Part shown: piece after piece, positions 7,044 through 14,799 of the stretch
Layout: each line of letters begins with the position of its first letter
Position numbering within the stretch: position 1 is the stretch's first letter
NCBI GenBank assembly: GCA_947244675.1
Contig: CAMXLV010000010.1
Coordinates: 1 to 29,418 of the forward strand
Direction of reading: 5' to 3'
DNA from: an uncultured Clostridium sp.
Lineage (GTDB): Bacteria > Bacillota_A > Clostridia > TANB77 > CAG-508
DNA: 29,418 nucleotides
Notes under the pieces: model-generated
What the model saw: the letters and a program-made list of their open reading frames with translations, nothing else
What the model was told of the DNA's origin: nothing
The model's database searches: none
Program-made: the position numbers and the translations under genes

Positions 7044-8214
7044 AAATTTAAGTAAAAATATATTAAAAAAAGTAAAAAGAAAAATAGCTATATCCAACTT
7101 TGAAAAGGAGGATACAAAAATGGTAAAAAATAAAACAGGAAAAATGGTAGCAACCTTTCTACTTACAACTGGATTAACAGCAAGTGTTGTGTTTGCAGGA
7201 ACAATGGTATATGAAAAAGTTTTTAAAGAACCAAAAAAATATGAATCTTATGAAGAAGTAATTCAAGACATTAAAGAAAGTCAAGGATCACAAGAAGTTA
7301 CAAAGGAAGATAAAGAAAAAGTAGTTAATATGGAAGAGGCTATTGTTGAAGCTAATAAATTTTTAAATAAACTTGGAATTAAAGAGCAAGAATTCGCTAC
7401 AAAAGAATTAAAGAAAAACTATGTAATGGGAGCAGAATTAGTATATTATTTTACAACAGATACCAACGTAAATAAAGGTATTCATGTGGGAATTAATGCG
7501 GAGAATGGAAAGTGTGTGTGTTTTAGTGATGAAAACTTGAAATATACTAAATTGATAGCAAATCAACTAAATAAAGAAGAGGCAATAAAAAAAGCAAATG
7601 AAATATATAGTTTATTTGGGCTAAAAGAAAATCAATATAAAATAAATCAAGTTGAAGAAGTACCACACTATTTTCAAAATAATGAGGTGGTTAAAAAGTG
7701 GAATGTAACATACTATAAGGTTTATGGAGAAGCATTAAATCAATTTGAAAGAGTAGAAATTAGCTTTGCAATAGTAGATAATCAACTAAAAGTGTATAGT
7801 GCTTTTATAGCAAATGAAAATGTAGAATATAAGGACAATCCAGTTGAAATTACGAAAGAAAAAGCCGAACAAATTGCATTAGAACAAGATAAAAAAATAA
7901 CAGATAATGAAGTAGATTGGATTACCACAAAACAGCAAATTAGACAAATTAATTCTTGGATTTATTTATTAGAGAAAAATGGAGGAAAATATCCTGAATT
8001 CAAAGAAGAAAAACAAGCAGATGGAAGCACTGTAAGATATAATGAATATCAAACAGTACAAAATATAGCAAGAAAAGTTTGGACAGTAAATATTCATTAT
8101 AAACAAGGTGAACCTGATCCAAATAATGAAAAAAAATATAATTCAAAATCAATTTTTGTAGATGTAACAACAGGTGAAGTAATTGGTGGTGCAGATGAGT
8201 CTTATTGGGATTAA
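7033..8214 (+). CDS. Membrane-anchored anti-sigma-like protein with PepSY/YcdB-like domains
   Basis: A 393-aa protein with a short cytoplasmic N-terminus containing KRKIAISNFEKED (compare KINVAVNQFKNEY in module 1), a membrane segment at about residues 36-56 (KMVATFLLTTGLTASVVFAG), and an outer part. That part has repeated helix-strand units of PepSY/YcdB character: EEAIVEANKFLNKLGI, EEAIKKANEIYSLFGL, TKEKAEQIALEQDKK and the closing SIFVDVTTGEVIGGADESYW. It overlaps the sigma gene by 11 bases. Likely the anti-sigma partner with an envelope-sensing outer domain; the partner role is inferred from coupling. Confidence 0.65.
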   Translation: MTNENLSKNILKKVKRKIAISNFEKEDTKMVKNKTGKMVATFLLTTGLTASVVFAGTMVYEKVFKEPKKYESYEEVIQDIKESQGSQEVTKEDKEKVVNMEEAIVEANKFLNKLGIKEQEFATKELKKNYVMGAELVYYFTTDTNVNKGIHVGINAENGKCVCFSDENLKYTKLIANQLNKEEAIKKANEIYSLFGLKENQYKINQVEEVPHYFQNNEVVKKWNVTYYKVYGEALNQFERVEISFAIVDNQLKVYSAFIANENVEYKDNPVEITKEKAEQIALEQDKKITDNEVDWITTKQQIRQINSWIYLLEKNGGKYPEFKEEKQADGSTVRYNEYQTVQNIARKVWTVNIHYKQGEPDPNNEKKYNSKSIFVDVTTGEVIGGADESYWD

Positions 8215-8343
8215 ATGTTTATATACAATAGACTGATAATATAAAAAATATCTATATATAATCATAGTTACAAACTATATGTTATAAGGTAAGTATAAAG
8301 TGAAAACAGATTTGATAACAATACCTAATATAGGAGAAAAAAC

Positions 8344-8376
8344 AAAAATAGCAGGTAATAGAACCTGTTATTTTTC
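8344..8376. terminator. Bidirectional terminator between convergent genes
   Basis: A-rich arm and GCAGGT pair with ACCTGT and a T-rich arm around AATAGA, so the hairpin has A-run and T-run sides and can serve both the forward sigma operon and the reverse gene at 8403-8744. Confidence 0.7.
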
Positions 8377-8402
8377 GTTAAAAATCAATAAACAATTCTC
8401 CC

Positions 8403-8744
8403 CTATTTCTTATAAAAGTTAAAATCTTTTCTAATATACTCTTCAATTTCTGGTATTATCTCTTTTTGTGCTTCTAAAATTTCATTTGGAGGAAATACTT
8501 TACTTGTACCAGGCGTTAGCGATAAATCTAACATAAAAGATATTTGGTTTGTACTTAATCCAAAATAATTTAAAGCTACAATATTATAGACAACAATACA
8601 ATATTCTATTAAAAACTCATCTTTTCCAAGAGCTTTTATTATCGGTGTTGGTATTTTTATATTTTGACAAATTTTATCTGCTAAATTTTTAAAAGCATCT
8701 TTTCCATGACTAGCAATCCAGTAAGTAAAATAGTAATTTGGCAT
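8403..8744 (-). CDS. Hypothetical protein (113 aa)
   Basis: The only clear reverse-strand gene. It begins MPNYYFTYWIASHGKDAFKN after a good AGGAGAG site. The middle is hydrophobic (EYCIVVYNIVALNYFGLS), but no clear membrane anchor or known domain is visible. It ends in an acidic and basic helix (EILEAQKEIIPEIEEYIRKD). It sits alone between the sigma modules and the integration genes, a position often held by element-specific accessory or regulatory genes. No family recognised. Confidence 0.6.
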   Translation of the reverse strand: MPNYYFTYWIASHGKDAFKNLADKICQNIKIPTPIIKALGKDEFLIEYCIVVYNIVALNYFGLSTNQISFMLDLSLTPGTSKVFPPNEILEAQKEIIPEIEEYIRKDFNFYKK

Positions 8745-9098
8745 TTTTCTCTCCTCCCTTTGTATTGTAATTGTATAAAAAGAATTAAAAAAAGTTAATG
8801 CTCAAAGAAAATTTTTTATATTTATTGTAATCATTGTATCTGTAAGTATATAAAAATTTTTTTCAAAAAATTTTAAAATTCCATACTAAAAGTGCTTAAA
8901 AAAGCCTAAATATCAACGAAAAAATTTTTTTAGGCGTGCTTATTGAAATTTACAAAAAAAGGTTATAAAATTATATAGGAGAAAGGATGTGATTGGAAAA
9001 AAGATTAACAAAAATATAATATAGTGTTTCCAAAAATTTGCCCTTCCATAAGGCAGTTTATGATAAATGTGCCTAATCTATATATGGAAGTGATATAA
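8745..9098. other. Intergenic region upstream of the excisionase
   Basis: No gene is supported here. It contains the leader of the reverse gene, with a weak reverse promoter-like pair (TTAACT and TATACA, spacing 15). It also has a hairpin, GCCTAAA (8904-8910) with TTTAGGC (8929-8935), and a good Shine-Dalgarno (AGGAGAAAGG near 8978) followed only by a very short open frame. Regulation of excision genes commonly resides in such gaps, but nothing here proves it. Confidence 0.4.
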
Positions 9099-9296
9099 AT
9101 GAATGAAAATTTTAATGAAAAAATAGGTCTAAATGTTAGCGAAGCAGCTAATATGTTAGGCATTAGTAAAAACTTAATGAGTGAATTAATAAAGTACCCT
9201 GATTTTCCTTGCATTAAGTTTAAAAGAAGAATTGTTATTAACAAGAAAAAATTACAAGACTGGTTTGATCAAAATTCTGGAAGATTTTTTGTTTAA
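9099..9296 (+). CDS. Excisionase-like helix-turn-helix protein
   Basis: A 65-aa protein. LNVSEAANMLGISKNLMSEL is a MerR/excisionase-family HTH_17 helix-turn-helix, followed by a wing (FKRRIVINKKKLQDWFDQN). Size, domain and position directly before the integrase identify a recombination directionality factor that would bend the attachment sites and favour excision. ATG 9099 follows GGAAGTGAT. The family call is strong; excision activity is inferred. Confidence 0.82.
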   Translation: MNENFNEKIGLNVSEAANMLGISKNLMSELIKYPDFPCIKFKRRIVINKKKLQDWFDQNSGRFFV

Positions 9297-9389
9297 CATT
9301 GTTTTCCAATGAAATTTGCCCTATAATAGAGAATATTAAATATTGTGCTTTTACTTTTAATGTTCTCTATATTGAATGGAGGCAAAGTT

Positions 9390-10649
9390 ATGGTAAAAAC
9401 TTCACAAAATCAGTCTGTAAAGAAAAAAAGGAACACCAGAGGAATGGGTTCTATTAGACCTAAAAATGGTGGATATGAAGGTAGAATAACAATAAAAGTA
9501 AATGGAAAATCAAAACAAATATCTTTATTTAATAAAGATAAGAGAATTCTAGTACAAGAAATGATAAAAGCAAAACAAGAAGCAAACGATAATGAATATG
9601 TAGAAAAAGACAAAATTACATTGGAAGAATGGCTAAAAAAATGGATTCGTATTCATAAAAAACCGTTTGTCAAGCCTAGAACTCTACAAGGGTACATTGA
9701 AAAAATAAAAACAAACATTATTCCCTATTTAGGAAAGTTTTCTATGCAATCTTTAGATAGGTTAATTCTTCAAGAATATTTCTCTGACTTAACGACAGGC
9801 AACGAAACGAAAGGAATAAAAAAATATTCTCCAAAAACAATAAAAGAGATAAAAAGCATTTTAAATATGGCATTTGCAGATGCAGAAATCGATAAAATAG
9901 TAAAGTTTAATCCGATTCCAACAATTCGTACACCAAAAGTTCAAAGACAGAAAAAGAAACCTACAATATCTCCAGCAGAACAGCAACAGTTAATAAAAAT
10001 ATTGCTTTCTGAAACAAATGGACTATGCTATATTTTTATAATGAATACAGGTGTTAGACCAGGAGAAAGTGGTGGTATGAAATGGAAACATTACAGTTAT
10101 GAACATTCTAATGTAAAAGTAAGAGATAATTATGGAAAGATAACCTATTATAATGATGATTTTGAAAAAATTAAATCTACATTTGAAGAAAAAGACTTAA
10201 AAACACCATCTAGTTATAGAAATATACCATTGCAAAAATGGTTAAATAATTTAATGTATGCTTATATGTTACATATTATGGAACAAAGAGGTTATACAAG
10301 TAAAAAACAATTAGATGATGAATATATTTTTATAAATAGTCTAGGACATGCTTTAAGTAGTGATTATTTATGGGACACACTTGATAAGATTTTAAAAAGA
10401 CACAATTTTAAACATTTAAGTGTATATCAATTAAGACATTTATTTGCAACTAGGTGTATTGATGTAAATATACCTGTAAATCAAATAAAACAATATTTAG
10501 GACATGCCCTAGCTAGTACAACAATGGATTACTATGTTGAATATGATGAGGATACCAATAAAGCAGAAATCGAAAAGCTAGAGCCTATCAATAATATTCA
10601 AGTAGTGCCAGAGATTTTAAAGGGAATAAAATGTGATGTCTGTACTTAA
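9390..10649 (+). CDS. int: Tyrosine recombinase/integrase
   Basis: A 419-aa integrase. It has an N-terminal arm-binding AP2-like domain (GMGSIRPKNGGYEGRITIKV), a SAM-like core-binding domain (TLEEWLKKWIRIHKKPFVKP to SMQSLDRLILQEYF) and a C-terminal catalytic domain. The catalytic residues visible are Arg in GVRPGE, His and Arg in QLRHLFATRC, His in LGHALAST and the nucleophile in MDYYVEY. I start at ATG 9390 because GGAGG is seven bases upstream; the upstream in-frame TTG lacks a site. The gene ends 135 bases before the attR core and is followed by doubled AAAGGGAC arm-like sites. It would insert the element at the anticodon loop of tRNA-fMet. Confidence 0.93.
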   Translation: MVKTSQNQSVKKKRNTRGMGSIRPKNGGYEGRITIKVNGKSKQISLFNKDKRILVQEMIKAKQEANDNEYVEKDKITLEEWLKKWIRIHKKPFVKPRTLQGYIEKIKTNIIPYLGKFSMQSLDRLILQEYFSDLTTGNETKGIKKYSPKTIKEIKSILNMAFADAEIDKIVKFNPIPTIRTPKVQRQKKKPTISPAEQQQLIKILLSETNGLCYIFIMNTGVRPGESGGMKWKHYSYEHSNVKVRDNYGKITYYNDDFEKIKSTFEEKDLKTPSSYRNIPLQKWLNNLMYAYMLHIMEQRGYTSKKQLDDEYIFINSLGHALSSDYLWDTLDKILKRHNFKHLSVYQLRHLFATRCIDVNIPVNQIKQYLGHALASTTMDYYVEYDEDTNKAEIEKLEPINNIQVVPEILKGIKCDVCT

Positions 10650-10659
10650 AAATATAGTT

Positions 10660-10681
10660 TAAGGGACATGAAAGGGACATT
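10660..10681 (+). repeat. Direct repeat AAGGGACAT x2, candidate integrase arm sites (right)
   Basis: Two copies of the motif, the second a full AAAGGGACAT, directly downstream of the integrase. They match the left pair at 624-645 in orientation and spacing. Confidence 0.5.
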
Positions 10682-10783
10682 GATAAATTTATAGAATAAA
10701 TCGAAGTATTAGATACTTCCGAAATGGTTGCAAGAGTAAGAATATATAATATTTTTAAAATATAAAAATACTGGGAAATGGTC

Positions 10784-10831
10784 GGGCTCATAACCCAAAG
10801 GTCGGTAGTTCGAGTCTACCCTCCGCAACCA
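10784..10831 (+). pseudogene. tRNA-fMet 3' half (attR)
   Basis: Starts at the core GGGCTCATAA and contains anticodon-stem CCCAA, T-arm GGTAG-TTCGAGT-CTACC, acceptor CTCCGCA and encoded CCA. It is the exact partner of 443-480. Upstream bases (AAATGGTC) are element sequence and do not rebuild a 5' half, so the host gene is not restored at this side. Confidence 0.85.
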
Positions 10832-10839
10832 AATAAGTC

Positions 10840-10866
10840 AAATCCAAACTGTAAAAGTTTGGATTT
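10840..10866 (+). terminator. Hairpin after the split tRNA
   Basis: Perfect 10-bp stem, AAATCCAAAC with GTTTGGATTT, loop of seven bases, no long T tail. Absent after the element-borne tRNA. Confidence 0.45.
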
Positions 10867-10883
10867 AAATAATTTAGGGAAAA

Positions 10884-10973
10884 CAATTTGGAAGTTTTTA
10901 CTTAAAGGGATGTCCCTTTAAGTGTAATTTTTAATACAGAGATTTTACTATAAAAAGTAAAGTCTCTTTTTTA
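10884..10973 (+). repeat. ~90-bp repeat downstream of tRNA-fMet, copy 2, with terminator
   Basis: Second copy of 744-833, including AAAGGGATGTCCCTTT (10904-10919) and the same terminator stem (about 10938-10972). The 250 bases between it and hsdM hold only a TATAAT at 11050-11055 without a good -35. Confidence 0.8.
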
Positions 10974-11224
10974 TATAATGAAGACATTATGTTTTATGTA
11001 GGGTTCTAAAAGCTTCTAGTTATGTGTAAAAATAAATCACCTTCTTTGATATAATATAGTTGGTTTGGTCAACTGCAAAAATTTGGATGAGAGAGGATAG
11101 TACTTGTATTAGTGTTGATTAGATATAATTCGACAAAAATGCTTGAAAATATTGGAAAAATTTATTGAGAAAAAGAGGTTATTATGATAAAATATCATTG
11201 AATTATAAAAATTAAGGAGCAATT

Positions 11225-12730
11225 ATGAAAGAAGAAGATTTAAAAGGTTTAGAAAATAAATTATGGGAAGCAGCAGACAAAATGAGAGGGGCTGTTCCAG
11301 TATCTAGTTATAAATTTATAGTATTAGGATTAATATTTTTAAAATATATATCAGATTCATTTGAAGAAAAGTATCAAGAATTAGTAGAAGAAGGATATGG
11401 ACTAGAAGAAGATAGAGATTCTTATATGGCTGAAAATATATTCTATGTTCCTGTAAAAGCCAGATGGGAATATTTAAATGCACATTCTAAAGATGCAAAT
11501 ATAGGACAAATTATAGATGAAGCTTTAGAAGAAATAGAAAAAGAAAACCCAAGCTTAAAAAGTGTGTTAATTAAACAATATAATAGTCCAGATTACAAAA
11601 ATGTAAATTTAGGTGAATTAATAGATATATTCACAAACGTAAAAATAGGAAATAAAGAAGCACAAGACAAAGATATTTTAGGAAGAATATACGAATACTT
11701 TTTGGGTCAATTTGCTTCTAACGAATTACAAAAAGGTGGCGAATTCTACACACCAGCTTGTTTAGTTAGAACAATGGTGGAATGTATCGAACCATATAAA
11801 GGAAGAATTTATGATCCAGCTTGTGGTTCTGGAGGTATGTTTGTTCAAAGTATGAAATTTATACAAAGACATCAAGGAAATATTAATGACTTAAATATAT
11901 TTGGACAAGAAAAGAATCCAACAACATGGAAATTAGCTAAAATGAACTTAGCAATAAGAGGGTTAAATAATGAAGGATTAGGAAAATTTGCAGATGATAC
12001 ATTTCATAACGATTTACACAAAGATTTGAAAGCTGACTTTGTATTAGCAAATCCTCCATTTAATATATCAGATTGGGGACAAGAAAAATTAGTCGATGAT
12101 GCTAGATGGAAATATGGAATACCACCAAAGGGAAATGCTAACTTTGCTTGGGTTCAACATATGGTATCCAAATTATCTATCAATGGAAAAGCAGCAATTA
12201 TACTTGCAAATGGTTCATTATCTAGTGATACAAGTGGAGAAGGAGAGATTAGAAAAAAATTAATAGAAGCAGATTTAGTAGATTGCATATTAGTAATGCC
12301 ATCAAATTTATTCTATACCGTAACAATTCCTTGCAGTATTTGGATATTAAGCCGATCTAAAAAGCAAAAAGGAAAAATATTATTTATGGATGCCAGAAAT
12401 TTAGGAACAATGGTTACAAGAAAACTAAGAGAGCTAAGTGAAAATGATATAGAAAAAATAGCTAGTACTTATCATAATTACCAAAATAATGAAAATTATG
12501 AAGATATGGCAGGTTTTTGTAAAATTGCTACAATGGAAGATATAAAGGAAAATAATTACGTACTTACTCCTGGAAGATATGTTGGTACAGAAGAACAAGA
12601 AGATGATGGAATTCCTTTTGAAGAGAAGATGAAAACATTAACAGCAGAATTAAAGTCACAATTTGAAGAGTCTCATAAGTTGGAAGATGAGATTAGGAAG
12701 AACTTGGAGGCTATTGGGTATGGAATATAA
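11225..12730 (+). CDS. hsdM: Type I restriction-modification DNA methyltransferase subunit HsdM
   Basis: A 501-aa N6-adenine methyltransferase subunit that uses S-adenosylmethionine and needs HsdS for target recognition. The N-terminal HsdM bundle (ENKLWEAADKMRGAVPVSSY, FIVLGLIFLKYISD) precedes the catalytic domain. Motif I DPACGSGGMF is near residue 196; motif IV NPPFN is near residue 276. The C-terminal ENNYVLTPGRYVG is typical of the family. ATG 11225 follows AAGGAG. The stop overlaps HsdS by 11 bases. Full length and intact. Confidence 0.95.
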   Translation: MKEEDLKGLENKLWEAADKMRGAVPVSSYKFIVLGLIFLKYISDSFEEKYQELVEEGYGLEEDRDSYMAENIFYVPVKARWEYLNAHSKDANIGQIIDEALEEIEKENPSLKSVLIKQYNSPDYKNVNLGELIDIFTNVKIGNKEAQDKDILGRIYEYFLGQFASNELQKGGEFYTPACLVRTMVECIEPYKGRIYDPACGSGGMFVQSMKFIQRHQGNINDLNIFGQEKNPTTWKLAKMNLAIRGLNNEGLGKFADDTFHNDLHKDLKADFVLANPPFNISDWGQEKLVDDARWKYGIPPKGNANFAWVQHMVSKLSINGKAAIILANGSLSSDTSGEGEIRKKLIEADLVDCILVMPSNLFYTVTIPCSIWILSRSKKQKGKILFMDARNLGTMVTRKLRELSENDIEKIASTYHNYQNNENYEDMAGFCKIATMEDIKENNYVLTPGRYVGTEEQEDDGIPFEEKMKTLTAELKSQFEESHKLEDEIRKNLEAIGYGI

Positions 12731-13919
12731 AAAGGTGAAATTAAAGGAAGTATGTACTGTAAATCAAGGATTACAGATACCGATTTCAAAAAGATTTAGA
12801 GAAAAAGCAATAAATAGATATCTTTATATAACTATACAATTTTTAAAAGGAAATGCAGAAGAGTATTATATTGAAAATCCAAAAGAAAGTGTAATATGTA
12901 CGAAAGAAGATATTTTGGTTGTAAGAACAGGGAGTACAGGAATCGTTTTAACTAATGTAGAAGGATGCTTTCATAATAATTTTTTTAAAGTGGTTCCAAA
13001 TAAAAAAATATATAGAAAGTATTTATATTATACTCTAAGTAATAATTATATGTATAAAAAAATGTTAAATGTAGCATCTGGGACTACAATACCAGATTTA
13101 AAGCATTCTTCATTTTATGATTTAGAAATTCCTTTACCAGATCTTGAAGCACAGCATAAAATTGTAAATATACTTGAAAATATAGATAGAAAGATAGAAT
13201 TAAATAATCAGATAAATAATAATTTACATGAATTTTGTAAAAATCTTTATAAAGAATGGTTCATTAAATATAATTATCCAAATAAAGATGATAAAATGAA
13301 GGAATCTATTTTAGGAAATATACCATATACTTGGAATGTTTGTAAAGTACAAGAAATAACCAAAATAAAAAGAGGAGCATCACCAAGACCAATTCAAGAT
13401 TACATTTGTAATGAAGGAATTAATTGGTTGAAAATATCTGATGTAACTGGAATTACAGAACCTTATATTTATAATATAAAGGAAAAAATAAAAGAAGAAG
13501 GTAAAAGTAAAAGTTATTATATAGAAAAAGGAACTTTGGTTGTTTCAAATAGCGCAACTCCTGGAATACCAAAATTTATAGAGGTTGATACTTGTGTACA
13601 CGACGGATGGTTAGTTTTATCAGAATATGAAGATTATTATAAATATTTTATTTATTTTTTGATGTTAAATTTTAGAGATAAATTAGTAAATATGGCAAAT
13701 GGTAGTGTATTTCAAAATTTAAAAACAGAAATATTAAAAGAATTTGAATTTGTAAATCCAACTGATAGTGTTTTAATCGAATTTTCAAAGATAATAAATC
13801 CTTTAATGGAAAAAATTAAAAAATATGTTAAAGAAAATCTAGTATTAGAGCAACTACGAGATACATTACTACCAAAATTAATGAATGGCGAAATTGATTT
13901 AGAGAATATAGAAATTTAA
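12720..13919 (+). CDS. hsdS: Type I restriction-modification specificity subunit HsdS
   Basis: A 399-aa protein with two target-recognition domains, each reading one half of a bipartite DNA site. TRD1 begins VKLKEVCTVNQGLQIPIS. The central conserved spacer starts near residue 138 (LPDLEAQHKIVNILENIDRK). TRD2 begins GNIPYTWNVCKVQEITKIK. The C-terminal conserved helix includes LEQLRDTLLPKLMNGEID. I chose ATG 12720, with GGAGG at 12706-12710 and overlap with the hsdM stop, rather than an in-frame ATG at 12663 inside hsdM. Intact. Confidence 0.92.
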   Translation: MEYKKVKLKEVCTVNQGLQIPISKRFREKAINRYLYITIQFLKGNAEEYYIENPKESVICTKEDILVVRTGSTGIVLTNVEGCFHNNFFKVVPNKKIYRKYLYYTLSNNYMYKKMLNVASGTTIPDLKHSSFYDLEIPLPDLEAQHKIVNILENIDRKIELNNQINNNLHEFCKNLYKEWFIKYNYPNKDDKMKESILGNIPYTWNVCKVQEITKIKRGASPRPIQDYICNEGINWLKISDVTGITEPYIYNIKEKIKEEGKSKSYYIEKGTLVVSNSATPGIPKFIEVDTCVHDGWLVLSEYEDYYKYFIYFLMLNFRDKLVNMANGSVFQNLKTEILKEFEFVNPTDSVLIEFSKIINPLMEKIKKYVKENLVLEQLRDTLLPKLMNGEIDLENIEI

Positions 13920-13962
13920 TCATACGAATTATTATTTGAAAAATGAATAAAGGTGGGAAGAA

Positions 13963-14777
13963 ATGAAAAGTATTTTTGAAATCGAAAACCGACTAGATAT
14001 ACCAAAGGAATTTTCAAAGTTAGTTGATAGTTCCAAGAAAATTCAAATGTAGCAATATACGAAGAAAAATATCATTCAAGGATATATGGAACTCTTTTGT
14101 CTGCTATAAACAAGACTGTATTTTTGGAATGGAAATATCGAGATACATTTTTAGATGTTTATGAATATTTACAACATATAGGAATCAATATAGATGTAAT
14201 TGATTATCTAAAGTATCATATAAATTATGAACAGTTTTTATATTATTTAGAATTTATTCTGAATATGGTTTTATTAATTGATGACACTAATAAAAGAAAA
14301 ATAGAATTATTGCGTGCAACAATTGCTGCAATTGAAAATATTCCAAGAATATTAGAAAAGATGAATTATAAAATAAAGAATTAAATGATAAAATCATAAT
14401 AACAAAACAAAATGCAAATGTTGACTCTATATTAGAAAATGTACCCAAAGATATGGCTAGTACATTATTAGAGTATAACGATTTTAGAATTCAAGATGAT
14501 ATCAAAACGAAGCAAAAAATATTAAAAAATATAGATTTATATATAGAAAAAAATATTAATATAAAATCTTTTGATAAAGAACTTGATAATGCTATAGGGA
14601 CAATAGTAAACAAAATAGGAGTAAATCATCCTATAAAAGAAGAACCATAATAAACTATTTACAGATGAACAACTAATAGGGTGGTACGATAAGTGTTTTC
14701 TTATGATGATTCATGCAATAAGAACGATTGAAGTTAATAAAATAAAAAATGAAAGAAAAAAATTAGTTCAAAAATAA
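13963..14777 (+). pseudogene. Unknown gene between hsdS and hsdR, broken by three indels
   Basis: ATG 13963 has a good GGTGGGAAG site. Coding sequence continues in three frames: MKSIFEIENRLDIPKEFSKL to about 14040; NVAIYEEKYHSRIYGTLLSA to about 14378; KELNDKIIITKQNANV to about 14645; then NKLFTDEQLIGWYDKCFLMM to TAA at 14775. The shifts are -1, -1 and +1, the first two within A-runs, and none involves CGG. Rejoined it would give about 270 residues, mostly helical. No family recognised. Its place inside the hsd operon suggests a defence accessory gene. It could be a decayed gene or a spot of poor sequence. Confidence 0.6.
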
Positions 14778-14799
14778 TTATAAATTAAGGAGAAAGAAT

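Noticed and set aside
8978..9035. Leader peptide before the excisionase
   Set aside because: A good Shine-Dalgarno is followed by an ATG with an immediate stop and a GTG frame of about 11 codons; too little to support a gene.
745..10831. Element boundaries placed at the complete tRNA (670-745) and the 3' half at 10784
   Set aside because: The complete tRNA and the 3' half differ in T-arm and acceptor stem, so they are not duplicated att sequence; the 443-480 half matches the 3' half instead.
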